The notes below the pieces were generated by a model, which was given only the letters and a program-made list of their open reading frames with translations, was not told the DNA's origin and did not search any database. Shown here in pieces: positions 15,389 to 25,544 of a stretch of 40,548 nucleotides of DNA. A program made the translations under genes and the position numbers. The first letter of the stretch is position 1. Each line of letters opens with the position of its first letter. Location: the IMG/VR virus record IMGVR_UViG_3300030329_003478, positions 1 through 40,548 of that record; one strand, written 5' to 3'. Origin of the DNA: a virus.

Positions 15389-18300
15389 TAGGAAGCCGGT
15401 TTAACTGTTGCTTGAATTTCTTCTTCCATCTGCTGTTCCTGTTCTTCAGAAACCGGAAGACTTCCAGGCCTCATTCCTTCTGGAAGAATATAATTTTGAG
15501 GTTTAAGCGGATCGACACCAAAAAATCTCCAGACATGATCGAAATAAAACTGTCCGGTTAGATCAGCAAAACGACCAGTAAACTCATCTGCCAATTCAAG
15601 AATCTGTTCTCTTGAAGGATTTTCTCCGTATCGTTCTTTTAATGCAGGAAGGAATTCATTTTTAAGGTGAGCTCTTTCAATACCTCCAATCATCCAGGGG
15701 CTATCTGGTGCAACATTGAAAGCTCTATAATCAAAAGGCCATTCGGTAACAGATACATCTAAATCAGGAGTGTCGTTAAAATATGCAGGGCTATCTGCAA
15801 TTTCCTGTAATATTTCAATTGGAGAATCTGTTTCAAAAAACTTTTTACCAACTTCAGAATCAACACTAGGAAGAAAATCCGGTTTTATTTCTTCAAATTT
15901 TTCAAATGCACTTTGAGCCCATGATTTTCCTCCTTCTAAATACTCAGGCATTTTGTAATAAAATGCTCGGTAATGAGTTTGAAATGTCAGGTCTGCAATT
16001 TGATCGGTACTGATTTCCCATTTCTCTCCTGCTTTATTCTGAAGCCATACCCACACTTGAGTATCAGGATGAATCAGTTTGTAATAACGTCCTGAATTGT
16101 TTTCGTTAGGAACAGGAAGTATTTCAATATTGGGATTTCTTCTGATTGCATCTTCAGCAATGTTGAATTGATCTGCGACTTTTCTAAGAAGATTATTAAC
16201 ATTCCTGTTAATTGCTCCATCTCTTCCGGTTACTTCCAATTCAAGAAGCTTTTCATTTTTTTGTTTTGCAAAAGCTCCCTGCACTTCTCCCAATGACATC
16301 AGCATCGATGGTGCAATACCGGCAATCACCATAGTCTCTGCTTTAGTCACATCATCGGGTTCTGCCATTCCTGCGTAGCCTCTTTGAAATTTACTGTGAG
16401 GCATAAATAAAACCTGATTCTCATCTTCAGGGTTTTTATAAATTTTGTATCGAACATCAAACAATTGATGATGAGCCATCTCTGCAGCTTCTTCTGCACT
16501 TAAATCTGGTTTTCTGAGTTTTAATTTCATTGCCATCCGTTCATGCAAAGCACGATACGGTTCAATGGCAGTCGGAGAATTTCTCATAGCAGTCGAGTTT
16601 CCAAATCCAAAATCTCCGTAAAATGCCTGTCCTACTTCACCATCATCTCCTGATAAATCATTAATAAATGTTTGACCATCATCTCCGTATTTATCTTTAA
16701 TCTGATTTTGAAGAACACTTGCTTCTGCAACGGCTGCCTGAATGGTTTCATCAACATAAGCACTTGGAAGCGGATCTCCTTTTTTGTCAATGGCAGGATC
16801 AGTAAACAATAAATAAGAAGAATCAAAATCAGGATTATCTGCAGCAAATTCTCTTATTGCTATTTCACGATGTTTTTCTTCAGGATAATAAAGTTCAAAC
16901 ATTCCCAAAAATGCTTCCATATCTCCTGCAGATTCACTTTGATTAACTTGGGATAACGCATTCTTCATCATTGTTTTCACCGGCAATGGAATAACGCGAA
17001 ACCCTGCAGAATAAAATTCTGCTGCAGATTCAGGGATTTTTATGTTTTTCCAATTGCTTTCAAATCCTACAATTTGCTCAAAAGGAACCGGTTGATTGGG
17101 ACTCCAGGTTTCTGCTGAACCAGTAAGCTGCATTGCAAAACCGGCAAGATCCTGGTCTTTTTTCCCTATATCGGAAGGATTAAGAAATGCTCTTTCAAGA
17201 TATGCTTTAAGATTGGTGTATTCTCCACGTTTCCATTGAATGCCATCGGTGCTTTCTCCTTCAATAATGGATTTTTCAGGATTAAGCTCGTTGAGCATCT
17301 TAATCATTTCAGGTTGAGAAATAGATCGACTCTCAACTTTTTGAAGCAATTCGTTTTTTTGTTTAGACCATTCCCAGATTGAATCTAAATTTTGACGTTC
17401 TTTTTCTAAACCTAAACCGTCATAAGCGACACTATTCCACCATCCAGCACCTTCTCCAATTCCTTGAGCTTGTGTCCATGATTCAGACCAACCTTCATTT
17501 ACAGAAAGCTTTTCAAGCAAACGATTCATGTTCATATTGAACTGATCTTTAGTCCCTTTCTGTTGGGCTTTTAAATTTGCAGAAGCTTCTGATTTAAGAA
17601 TTCTGTAGGCTTCATTTAAATAACGGCTTATTGAAGATCCAAACTTTGTTTGAGGAATATCTTTAAACTGTGGAAGTTTTTTAAGTTCTTCAATTCTTTC
17701 TGGTGTCAAAGTCGGCTGAGTTCCCTGTTGCAGTTGAAGCAACAACTCATTTTTATTGACAATCTTTCCAGTAATCTCATGAATCAATGTCACCGGACGG
17801 TTGGCTGCCATTGTGTCCAGGTTCGCGTAAGCCAGATCTGCTTTGGTATCTTTTCTTAATTTCTCTTCTTTTTTTGTTTCTGCAACTTCTACAGGCTTAT
17901 ATCTGCCGTATGCAGCAGAAACGATGTTTATAGAAGCATTTGGGTATTTATCTCTAAACGATCCGTCTTCAATGGATTTAACAAACGCCATAGGATTCAA
18001 TGCAGCATCGTAATTCATCTGATTGTTATCCACGGTCGTTTCATATTCTTTCATCAAAACAATGGTATCGTTGTCCTGAAAAATTCCTGCTTCCACCATT
18101 GATTGAAGATAACTTGCTACCTTTTCATCACCTTTTTGCTTGTTGATTGGAGATCCAATTGATTCAAGAGCAACCTCTGCCACATAATCAGAAGCCATTC
18201 TTTGAGCTTCCAGCGTGTAATTTTTTTGAATAACTCCAAGAATTTTTCCTCTTGGTTCAATAAATAAGCTGTCTAATTCTTCATTTACTGAAGCAACCAG

Positions 18301-18726
18301 AGATTCGTCATCATGAATATTAAGTTGTGTTGCAATATCTTTCTTGGCTTGTTCATGCCATGCCTGAAGATCTGTATCTACATCAGAAACATGAGGAACT
18401 GTTCCAACGGCTCCTGGTGCATTTTTGCGATCTATTTGACGTTCACCGGAATCTAATCCACGAGCATAATCAGCAAGCATCGGACGGTAGAGATTAGAAG
18501 CTCTCTTTTTATTTTTTGCTTCTTCTGCAATTCGTCCTTTTCTTAAAATATCTGCCCAGGCCATTGCCTGTTCTTGAACCACATTTGCAAGATTTGCTTG
18601 TGCTTCGTCTGGTAAAGTAACGGCTTCGTTTACCATCTGATCGGGTTCTGCAACATTAGGCGTTGTAAGAACCTGATCTTGCGGTATTCCTGGAAGCTGA
18701 TTAAAAAGTTGAGCTGTTATTTTCAT
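15388..18726 (-). CDS. Internal virion protein, gp15-like (1112 aa)
   Basis: The largest gene in the window. Soluble, helical and rich in Glu/Gln/Asp, without membrane segments or an enzyme motif by eye. Its place after the gp14-like gene and its size fit the large internal core proteins ejected with DNA in short-tailed phages. Start: the ATG at 18726 overlaps the upstream stop (ATGA) and is preferred over the in-frame TTG at 18732. Confidence 0.68.
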   Translation of the reverse strand: MKITAQLFNQLPGIPQDQVLTTPNVAEPDQMVNEAVTLPDEAQANLANVVQEQAMAWADILRKGRIAEEAKNKKRASNLYRPMLADYARGLDSGERQIDRKNAPGAVGTVPHVSDVDTDLQAWHEQAKKDIATQLNIHDDESLVASVNEELDSLFIEPRGKILGVIQKNYTLEAQRMASDYVAEVALESIGSPINKQKGDEKVASYLQSMVEAGIFQDNDTIVLMKEYETTVDNNQMNYDAALNPMAFVKSIEDGSFRDKYPNASINIVSAAYGRYKPVEVAETKKEEKLRKDTKADLAYANLDTMAANRPVTLIHEITGKIVNKNELLLQLQQGTQPTLTPERIEELKKLPQFKDIPQTKFGSSISRYLNEAYRILKSEASANLKAQQKGTKDQFNMNMNRLLEKLSVNEGWSESWTQAQGIGEGAGWWNSVAYDGLGLEKERQNLDSIWEWSKQKNELLQKVESRSISQPEMIKMLNELNPEKSIIEGESTDGIQWKRGEYTNLKAYLERAFLNPSDIGKKDQDLAGFAMQLTGSAETWSPNQPVPFEQIVGFESNWKNIKIPESAAEFYSAGFRVIPLPVKTMMKNALSQVNQSESAGDMEAFLGMFELYYPEEKHREIAIREFAADNPDFDSSYLLFTDPAIDKKGDPLPSAYVDETIQAAVAEASVLQNQIKDKYGDDGQTFINDLSGDDGEVGQAFYGDFGFGNSTAMRNSPTAIEPYRALHERMAMKLKLRKPDLSAEEAAEMAHHQLFDVRYKIYKNPEDENQVLFMPHSKFQRGYAGMAEPDDVTKAETMVIAGIAPSMLMSLGEVQGAFAKQKNEKLLELEVTGRDGAINRNVNNLLRKVADQFNIAEDAIRRNPNIEILPVPNENNSGRYYKLIHPDTQVWVWLQNKAGEKWEISTDQIADLTFQTHYRAFYYKMPEYLEGGKSWAQSAFEKFEEIKPDFLPSVDSEVGKKFFETDSPIEILQEIADSPAYFNDTPDLDVSVTEWPFDYRAFNVAPDSPWMIGGIERAHLKNEFLPALKERYGENPSREQILELADEFTGRFADLTGQFYFDHVWRFFGVDPLKPQNYILPEGMRPGSLPVSEEQEQQMEEEIQATVKPAS

Positions 18727-19352
18727 GACCAATCCCAGGAATAATCGTTCGTTGTATAAAATGTCTGAAGAGAACTAGAAGCTGTCTGAAACATATCTGC
18801 GGTGTATTGAATATCTGCTCCTTCTCTAACAGCTTGAGCCGACATTCTTGTTTGATTTGCTTGAAATCGTGCTCTCCTGGCAGCAGATGCAGCGTTCTGT
18901 CTAGTGACATAAGCATTGTGCCTTGCCTGTCTCATTGCCGTTTTTTGAGACATCGACATATTCCAGGCTATTGTTTGAGTGTTTATGTCATTTTGAAGAG
19001 CCTGATAAACAATCGTATCTGCAGAAGATCCTTCATTAACTCTTGCTCCTGAAGATCCATAAGCAGCAGTTTTAGCTCCCACCATCTGAGCTCCTGCAGC
19101 AACACTTAAAGCAATCTCTGCAGATCCTCTTATTTCATAGGCTTTTCTTATTTCACGCCCACGTTGCATAAAATAAGAAGCTTGTTCTTCTCCTGTTTCT
19201 TCTAATTCCGTTGCATAACGATCATATTCGTCTGCCTGATTCATCATCATTCTGGCTTTGGTTCCAGAACCTTTCTTTTTTGATTGTGCTCCCCGATAAC
19301 CGGCATAAGCACTTAGCAACGCTAATCCTAACGCTATATATGAGGCTGGCAT
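18723..19352 (-). CDS. Internal virion protein, gp14-like (209 aa)
   Basis: Short hydrophobic N-terminus (YIALGLALLSAYAGYRGA) then a long helical Ala/Gln/Arg-rich body with ARMMMNQADEYDRYATELEE and repeated AR/AA patterns, typical of T7 gp14-like proteins that form the outer-membrane part of the ejection channel. Located directly after tail tube protein B, as in T7-like modules. Coupled to both neighbours (TAATG before, ATGA after). Confidence 0.68.
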   Translation of the reverse strand: MPASYIALGLALLSAYAGYRGAQSKKKGSGTKARMMMNQADEYDRYATELEETGEEQASYFMQRGREIRKAYEIRGSAEIALSVAAGAQMVGAKTAAYGSSGARVNEGSSADTIVYQALQNDINTQTIAWNMSMSQKTAMRQARHNAYVTRQNAASAARRARFQANQTRMSAQAVREGADIQYTADMFQTASSSLQTFYTTNDYSWDWS

Positions 19353-22120
19353 TATTCCCTCAAATCATTACTTGAATAATCAATTCCAATAAATAAAACA
19401 GTTGCAGGAAAAGGTCTTGATACTCGTATCAAAACTGATCCTTCATCAAATGTGTTGTTACCAATTCTGAAAACTTTAATTCCTGAAAACAAAGGAACTG
19501 CTTCACCGGCAGGATCAGATCCCTGCCTAAAAATCACTTCATCCAAACCTTCGGTGTTTGTTCCAATCTGAATACCCATTGATTCCAAAAGCTTGACTGA
19601 TATTTGATGCAATCTAGTTTTTGCACCAAGCATATAAAGATTTTGCTCTCTGGCTAATGCAAGAGTCTCTAAATCAGAAACGTATCCAAGTCCCACCCTT
19701 GCCCTGGTGACTTCGGTTCCTAATGTAATTGCTGAACTGGAAACAGTTTTGGAAGGCTGAACAGCACCTTGACCTAAAACATCAACCGATAATCCTTCAA
19801 GATGCCCCAGGTTGCTGACTGATGTAGTGTATTCAAAAATACTGACGGTTCCTGTTCCAACATCGGAATCTGCAATTGTTACCGGAGTTGTGGAACCTAG
19901 TGTTGTTGAAACTTTTAATGCAGTTGTTGTCAAACCATCGGTTAAAACATGATAAATTCGATTTGATTCTAAACCTGATGGTAAATCTCTTGTTGATTCA
20001 AATCCGACTTTATCTGCTGCAGACAATCCATGAGCTGCACTAAAAGTCATTGCATTGGAAGATACAGAAGAAAGCGTTATTGCGGTTCCTGCATTTTTTA
20101 CTGTTTGATCAAGTTCCAGGCCTGAATCCACAAAATGTGCTTTTTCAGGAATAAGATCGTTGTTGTCATAAAACTTTTCAAAGAACTCGACATAGCGTTT
20201 AGTTGATCCTCCTATTGTTCTTTTGACAATCAACCAAACTTGGTCATGATCCGATGTTGGAATCGTTGCTATATCTTCGACTATGGCAATATTGGAATCA
20301 GTTCCATTAAAAGTTCCAGCAAGTTCATGAGTTGACCATGCAAACATATTAAATTGATTTACATAGGTCATTGCGATGATCTTTCCATTATCCAAAAGCC
20401 CCCATACCAGATGATTTGGTTGCTTCTGAAAGATCAGCTTTTTAACTCCACCATGCGTGATGTCTTCTGCTCTTACTGTAACATCAAGAGTTTTTTGTCC
20501 TTCTTCTTGCTGTGTAAATGGAATCTCCCGAATAACCCTTTTTCCTCTTTGGACAAACAGAAGATTCTGGTCAATCTGAACCGCGTTGGATTGATTTGCG
20601 ACTTCGTAGCTTGTTGCTTTTTCAATTGTGAAATTAAAAGGCGTAAGCGTGTAGGAAGTTTCTGTACCATATAAATTAAAAACACCACCGGTTGTTCCTA
20701 ATGACAGTTTCTTTCCTGCCATCATCCAGGTAATGCGGTCAACAGTATCAGAATCAATCGTAAGTGTTACTGCATTATCATCAAGAATCTGATCAGCAAC
20801 TATCCTGGCACCGGTTGATGTAAAGTCGTTGGAACCTATACCTTCGGTTTCAGTTGGAGCAAAACTGTAAAAATCACCAGATTTAGAAAACCATATTGTT
20901 TGCGGATATAAATCAGTTCCTCCAAAACAAAGCCTTTGCTGGTAAATATCAACAGTCCTGGGCCATCCATCAGTCGTGCTCCATGCACTAATTCGCCATT
21001 CTGTTGTAGCTGTTGCAGATCCATAAGAAACAATATCTTTTACGCACGTTCCTACAACCACCGTTGTAGATAAAACATGAGTAATTTTAATATAACCCCA
21101 TTTAATCTGATCGGAAGGAATCGGGTTAATTCTTATCAGTCTTCCAACATCATTGGAATTTGCATAATGCGTTGTAGAAACTGAATTAACAGTAGAGCTT
21201 GAAGTGGAACCGGTTGTATCAAAATATGCACCGGATGCAGTTATTTTAACATAATCATCCTTGTCAAATTTTTTAGTGCTTACAGTAACTTCAGTATCAG
21301 TATTTCCTGTAAATAAATCAGGAGGATCAGGAACTCTTGCAGTTAATCCTGATGTAATCTGAAACGTATTTGCTGTTGCATTAATAACATAATAATCCGT
21401 ATCAGTTTTAGGATGAACTGAACCTCCAGAAGCATTAGTAGAATCCGTAATTTTTATTTTTTGACCATCTAATAATCCGTGATTCTTTAATTGAATCCAG
21501 GATTCTGTTGTATCAACATATCCAACACCAATATTAACGGTGCTGATGCTTGTACCATGTTCATCTGCATACATGGTTGTTGTTGTCTGATTAACATCTG
21601 CCCACGGTCCATCTTCAAAATCGATTTCTTCAACAGTCCAAAGCGTGTCATCAGAGGCACGACCACCGGTTGATGTATCTGCAGTTCTGGATAATTTTCG
21701 AGGTTTATAACTTGGATGAGCTAAAAAGATAATATCTGCAGACTGAGTAAATGTAATATCGTCTAACTGAGATGCAGTCCAAGGAACATTCGATGTTATT
21801 TCATAGGCTGTTGATGTTGAACCAGTTACATAAAGAACAGCACTATTTTTATAAAATCGAATGTATTGCTCACCAAATTCCAAAACATAAGAATCTCCAG
21901 CACCAAAATTAAAAGGAATTAATCTGGCCTGTCCATTCGACTTGGTAGTCGATGCGTAATAAGATCCTGGTCTTCGAGTTACCGAACCTTGAGGTAACAC
22001 AACCCAATTCTTCAAAGTCTTGAGTGCAGCCGTATAAGTCGGCTCATCTACAAGCCCCTGAAACCTGGGTGATACCTGACCTTCGGTAAAACGTGCCTGA
22101 ACCGCTTTAAACCGTGGCAT
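19352..22120 (-). CDS. Tail tubular protein B-like (922 aa)
   Basis: N-terminus MPRFKAVQARFTEGQVSPRF and LKTLKNWVVLPQGSVTRRPG are characteristic of T7 gp12-like nozzle proteins; further signs are LIPFNFGAGDSYVLEFGEQY and a late LNLYMLGAKTRLHQISVKLL-like segment. It forms the tail nozzle below tail tube protein A. 922 residues, somewhat longer than T7 gp12, with Ser/Thr-rich insertions around 250-330 and 690-790. Starts within the stop of the upstream gene (TGATG). Confidence 0.85.
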   Translation of the reverse strand: MPRFKAVQARFTEGQVSPRFQGLVDEPTYTAALKTLKNWVVLPQGSVTRRPGSYYASTTKSNGQARLIPFNFGAGDSYVLEFGEQYIRFYKNSAVLYVTGSTSTAYEITSNVPWTASQLDDITFTQSADIIFLAHPSYKPRKLSRTADTSTGGRASDDTLWTVEEIDFEDGPWADVNQTTTTMYADEHGTSISTVNIGVGYVDTTESWIQLKNHGLLDGQKIKITDSTNASGGSVHPKTDTDYYVINATANTFQITSGLTARVPDPPDLFTGNTDTEVTVSTKKFDKDDYVKITASGAYFDTTGSTSSSTVNSVSTTHYANSNDVGRLIRINPIPSDQIKWGYIKITHVLSTTVVVGTCVKDIVSYGSATATTEWRISAWSTTDGWPRTVDIYQQRLCFGGTDLYPQTIWFSKSGDFYSFAPTETEGIGSNDFTSTGARIVADQILDDNAVTLTIDSDTVDRITWMMAGKKLSLGTTGGVFNLYGTETSYTLTPFNFTIEKATSYEVANQSNAVQIDQNLLFVQRGKRVIREIPFTQQEEGQKTLDVTVRAEDITHGGVKKLIFQKQPNHLVWGLLDNGKIIAMTYVNQFNMFAWSTHELAGTFNGTDSNIAIVEDIATIPTSDHDQVWLIVKRTIGGSTKRYVEFFEKFYDNNDLIPEKAHFVDSGLELDQTVKNAGTAITLSSVSSNAMTFSAAHGLSAADKVGFESTRDLPSGLESNRIYHVLTDGLTTTALKVSTTLGSTTPVTIADSDVGTGTVSIFEYTTSVSNLGHLEGLSVDVLGQGAVQPSKTVSSSAITLGTEVTRARVGLGYVSDLETLALAREQNLYMLGAKTRLHQISVKLLESMGIQIGTNTEGLDEVIFRQGSDPAGEAVPLFSGIKVFRIGNNTFDEGSVLIRVSRPFPATVLFIGIDYSSNDLRE

Positions 22121-22728
22121 CAGCTATATGCGTAACCAGTTGACGGAGTGCTAATATTTCGTCTGGTAGAATAACCACGCCTTGCCAGAAGCCATTCGTC
22201 TGCTTCAATCTTTTCTGGAGTTCCCTCCATTGCATCGTTGGATCGAGCTTCGCTTATAGCAAACTGATACTTCTGCCACATCTCTCTTTTAAGATCGATG
22301 TTGCCGGTTAAGGTTTCAGCTATTTCCCAGGCGAGTTTTAAAGCAATAGCCTGAACCAGAGTAGAATCAAAAAGAGTCGTATCTGTAACTTGGGCAATGT
22401 AACGAATTTTAATCGTACTGCCATCAGAGACGATATTACGTCCTTCTATCTTCCACTCTGTATCAGGATCTTCCACATCCAGGACTCGAAGGCAGTCTGT
22501 CGGTAACGCAAAGGAGTTGGTATAACCCCAATCCGGTGTACCGGAAACTGCCAAAGTTGCCCTGGACATAGCACAATTCCAAGGATGAGATCTTAAAACG
22601 GCATCTCGGGTATCGTTAAAACGAAGATTACAAGCCCTCGCTCTTGCGTTGGCTTCTGTCAAACTGGTAATCAGTTGATCGCCCAGGTTTGATAAAGCAA
22701 TGTTGCAAATCTCAACCGTTGATGCCAT
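22120..22728 (-). CDS. Tail tubular protein A-like (202 aa)
   Basis: Matches T7 gp11-like adaptor proteins: MASTVEICNIALSNLGDQLI, ACNLRFNDTRDAVLRSHPWN and YTNSFALPTDCLRVLDVE, then a helical C-terminus. It forms the ring joining portal and nozzle. SD AAGGAGGATCA just before ATG 22728. Gene order capsid, small structural protein, tube A, tube B is conserved in related phages. Confidence 0.87.
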   Translation of the reverse strand: MASTVEICNIALSNLGDQLITSLTEANARARACNLRFNDTRDAVLRSHPWNCAMSRATLAVSGTPDWGYTNSFALPTDCLRVLDVEDPDTEWKIEGRNIVSDGSTIKIRYIAQVTDTTLFDSTLVQAIALKLAWEIAETLTGNIDLKREMWQKYQFAISEARSNDAMEGTPEKIEADEWLLARRGYSTRRNISTPSTGYAYS

Positions 22729-22737
22729 TGATCCTCC

Positions 22738-23292
22738 TTATTCAACTACATAATGAACAACAAGTGTTATCTGTCCTGCAGTATTGATAGCTGCATCAAG
22801 AATTGACACTTTAATGTCCAGCATTCCACCTGGATCAGCAGTAACCGAATCCATGTGATCCCAAGCTGGAAGAATGCCGTTGGTATGATCTGCTATGATG
22901 CTACCGGACCCTGCAGAGGTGCAGTCGTGTCCGTTAGACAATGCATCGACATCATATCCTGCAGATAATTCTGCAGTTACGGTATTCCAGTTCTCTTTAG
23001 TGGCCCAAATGCCTACGTCAAGAGTTGGTGATCCCGAAGATGCCAAATCATCCCAATAAAGGGTTGATGTTGGGAGAATAATCGCATTCGAGGGAATACG
23101 AGCCAGATGATACGTTGATGTAGCAGAATCATCACTTGCTGTGGTTACGGTATCAACAGATACGCGAAGTTTGCCGTAGCTGAATCGGGAATCGACAACA
23201 GCAATAGGCTCAACCATGCTTGCATAGGATGCCAAGGGGCTGCTTGTTACAAAGCTTCCGGTCTTGGACCCGATATTAGCAGTAACGCCCAT
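22738..23292 (-). CDS. Capsid-adjacent structural protein (184 aa)
   Basis: A beta-rich protein (Ser/Thr/Ala/Asp) directly downstream of the capsid gene, with GSKTGSFVTSSPLASYASMV at the N-terminus and an ITLVVHYVVE end. No motif for a known decoration family. By position it may be a head decoration or stabilising protein, or a neck component. SD AAAGGAATATT before ATG 23292. Confidence 0.6.
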   Translation of the reverse strand: MGVTANIGSKTGSFVTSSPLASYASMVEPIAVVDSRFSYGKLRVSVDTVTTASDDSATSTYHLARIPSNAIILPTSTLYWDDLASSGSPTLDVGIWATKENWNTVTAELSAGYDVDALSNGHDCTSAGSGSIIADHTNGILPAWDHMDSVTADPGGMLDIKVSILDAAINTAGQITLVVHYVVE

Positions 23293-23320
23293 AATATTCC
23301 TTTATGGTTCGGGTTATTGA

Positions 23321-24316
23321 TTAAGCACCTTGTTTGCACTCGATTTCGACCACACGGTCTTCTTCGAGGCGAACGGCACCAATAGTCATTGTCAGATACA
23401 TCTGATTCGCATAACGCTTATCAGGACGTACATCAGATCGACCGGTAATGTCACGCCATACGCAAAGGCCTAAACCGTCACGATGAAATGCCATACATCG
23501 GTTAATCGTTGGTGTCTCTGAATTAACGCTTCCAAGAGTTCGAGTATTGACAAGCTCAGTTTGAATGAACCGGAATCCCATAAAGGTATCCACTCGTCCT
23601 TCTACCAATGCTCTAACCGAGTTGTAATCGACTGATCCAACTTGTTGGGTTTTGAGCAAGCTGGCAATTTCATCTGCAGTACAAACAATGAACAGATTCG
23701 GATCCTGTCCTTCGTTGTAATTAATTGCTTCGTTCTGCATCAGAATCTTCCGTGCAGCAATCAGCTTATCTACAGTTAAACTCGTATTTGAGGTATTGCT
23801 ACCGCCATACGGAGCATTATTAACTCTGACAATTCCGCAGACTCCACCGTTGGATACTGCAGAAGTTTCAGGCAAGCCATCGGCTGCTACTGTAGATCCA
23901 GGCCAAGATGCAGTTGATCCTGCTGCCTTTCCTACCGAAACATCCGCAAAGGCTGCATCGATAATCACCTGATCCATTGCACGAGACATCGCTGCTGCTC
24001 CGTTTCGTACATACATGGATTGAGGATCTGCCAGAACACGGAGAATGTCCGTGGTGTCAATCAAATCGCCCCAATCGAAATCCTGCGGTGTTACACGCCT
24101 TCGATCATGAACGGTGTCAATTAGGGGAGTGTCGGCATGACGAGCCGTAATGAGTTGTGCTGAAGTCTTTTTCAGCCGATCCATGTAATACTCTTCACCG
24201 ATTTTGCCGGTTTCGAGTCTTACAGCATTCCTCAGACGAGATCCCTGCTGTTGAACAAGCAAGGAAACATTGTCTGAATACATTTTGACCATTTGGTCCG
24301 TGATATTTACAGACAT
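23321..24316 (-). CDS. Major capsid protein, Phage_capsid_2 type
   Basis: 331 residues. The start SVNITDQMVKMYSDNVSLLV followed by QQGSRLRNAVR resembles the BPP-1/Bcep22-type capsid family; further signs are TPQDFDWGDLIDTTDILRVL and a conserved C-terminal stretch on the fold's spine. It builds the icosahedral shell. SD AAAGGATTTCT before ATG 24316. It follows the scaffold gene after a 138-bp structured gap. Confidence 0.87.
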   Translation of the reverse strand: MSVNITDQMVKMYSDNVSLLVQQQGSRLRNAVRLETGKIGEEYYMDRLKKTSAQLITARHADTPLIDTVHDRRRVTPQDFDWGDLIDTTDILRVLADPQSMYVRNGAAAMSRAMDQVIIDAAFADVSVGKAAGSTASWPGSTVAADGLPETSAVSNGGVCGIVRVNNAPYGGSNTSNTSLTVDKLIAARKILMQNEAINYNEGQDPNLFIVCTADEIASLLKTQQVGSVDYNSVRALVEGRVDTFMGFRFIQTELVNTRTLGSVNSETPTINRCMAFHRDGLGLCVWRDITGRSDVRPDKRYANQMYLTMTIGAVRLEEDRVVEIECKQGA

Positions 24317-24454
24317 AGAAATCCTTTAGATTTTGGTTAAATGCCAACATCAATGGAATTTCCCTGGTCTGCCAGGATTCACGGACCTACGATCAATAAC
24401 GGATTCTTACGAATTACCCGAATCCATAGGTGGTAGGTTGGCTTATTAAAAACC
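24317..24454 (-). promoter_or_regulatory. Structured leader upstream of the capsid gene
   Basis: The only sizable gap (138 bp) inside the head cluster. In the leftward transcript it contains two hairpins: GGATTC/GAATCC (24401-24406 and 24420-24425, 13-nt loop) and CCTGG/CCAGG (24363-24367 and 24372-24376, TCTG loop). No good T tract follows. Possible roles are mRNA processing or stability so that capsid protein is made at high level, or a capsid-specific promoter; none can be proven here. Confidence 0.4.
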
Positions 24455-25321
24455 TTATGTTAATTCATAAAGTTTTTGCATTTCTTTGACAGCTTCATCA
24501 TGCATCGGATGTCGTGGATTCATATACCTTTCCATAAAATCCGCATCTGATTGCTTGTCTTTAATTGCTGACTGAGCCTGTATCGGAGACATTGAATTTA
24601 TTTGTCCGTCTGCAGGAGCAAGCATATTATCTTCGGCAAGCATTTCCCCAATGCCTTTAAACATCTTTAACATTTCTGGATGCTCACCAATTCCAGTTTC
24701 TTCCATTAAGGATATTGCTCCTTTGGATGCAAACTGGTTAAACGCTCTTTGTGCAAGATTGGCATTACGCTCATAATTTGCACCCCATTCCTGTTGAATG
24801 GCGAGTTTGTTGTTGACTCGTTCTTTTTGAAACTGAGCATCCTGTTCTGTCTGCACTTCTTCCATGCCCTTCATATATATATCAAGAACATTCTTTGCTT
24901 GAGTATCTGACAAACCAGTTTCGTAAAATGCTTCACGAACCGGCTTAAAATCATCACTATCAGGCAAATTGGAATAGTTTTCAGGAGAATCAGGTCTTCC
25001 CAATGCATTATAAACGTCATCCATTGGTTCGCCTTCACCTGGAAGACGTATCATCTGCTCTGGTGGAACGCCCATCTTTTTGACTGCATGAACATAAGAT
25101 TTAGCCACTGCATTCAGGGGATCTTGTGAGTTCATAAAAGTCCTAAGACTTGGTTCTTGTTTCAGGTCATCCGAAAGGTTATCCCAGGCATTATAAGTTC
25201 CTTGCGGAACCTCGGATTCTTTAATTGGAGCACCTGTCAGGGTTGTTGGTTCAGGAGCTTGTGCTGCCTCGGTTCCTGCTTCTTGCGATTCAGGAATTGT
25301 CGTTGCTTCGTTGTTCTCCAT
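24455..25321 (-). CDS. Capsid scaffold protein (288 aa)
   Basis: Acidic, helical protein placed right before the capsid gene, with the pattern of phage scaffolds: AWDNLSDDLKQEPSLRTFMN, DPLNAVAKSYVHAVKKMG, RLPGEGEPMDDVYNALGRPDSP, then a coiled-coil C-terminus. It directs assembly of the procapsid and is then lost. It overlaps the Bbp19-like gene by 32 bp; its own SD is weak, so coupling is likely. Confidence 0.82.
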   Translation of the reverse strand: MENNEATTIPESQEAGTEAAQAPEPTTLTGAPIKESEVPQGTYNAWDNLSDDLKQEPSLRTFMNSQDPLNAVAKSYVHAVKKMGVPPEQMIRLPGEGEPMDDVYNALGRPDSPENYSNLPDSDDFKPVREAFYETGLSDTQAKNVLDIYMKGMEEVQTEQDAQFQKERVNNKLAIQQEWGANYERNANLAQRAFNQFASKGAISLMEETGIGEHPEMLKMFKGIGEMLAEDNMLAPADGQINSMSPIQAQSAIKDKQSDADFMERYMNPRHPMHDEAVKEMQKLYELT

Positions 25322-25544
25322 AGATTTTCATCAATTCTTCAATTGAGGTTTCAGAATAATTCATCAGGTCGATCACTACGGCTCGTCTGCCCTCTCGGAA
25401 CGCACTCATGTAGGGATCTCCTGGGACAAAAGCTGTTGCATGAACATAGTTAGCAGCAGCAAGATCAGAAAGCACTCTACGACCAAGATCAGATTTAAAA
25501 ACCTCATCATATAAAGCTTTCCTCCTTTTCTCACGCAGAAGCAA
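25290..25544 (-). CDS. Bbp19-like structural protein (84 aa)
   Basis: Small protein between portal and scaffold with the Bbp19-type pattern: DLGRRVLSDLAAANYV, AFREGRRAVVIDLMN and a helical end. Members lie at this position in BPP-1-like phages; the function is unknown. Start is TTG 25544, which has GGAGG six bases upstream within the portal gene; no in-frame ATG fits better. It overlaps the portal gene by 14 bp. Confidence 0.72.
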   Translation of the reverse strand: MLLREKRRKALYDEVFKSDLGRRVLSDLAAANYVHATAFVPGDPYMSAFREGRRAVVIDLMNYSETSIEELMKIYGEQRSNDNS

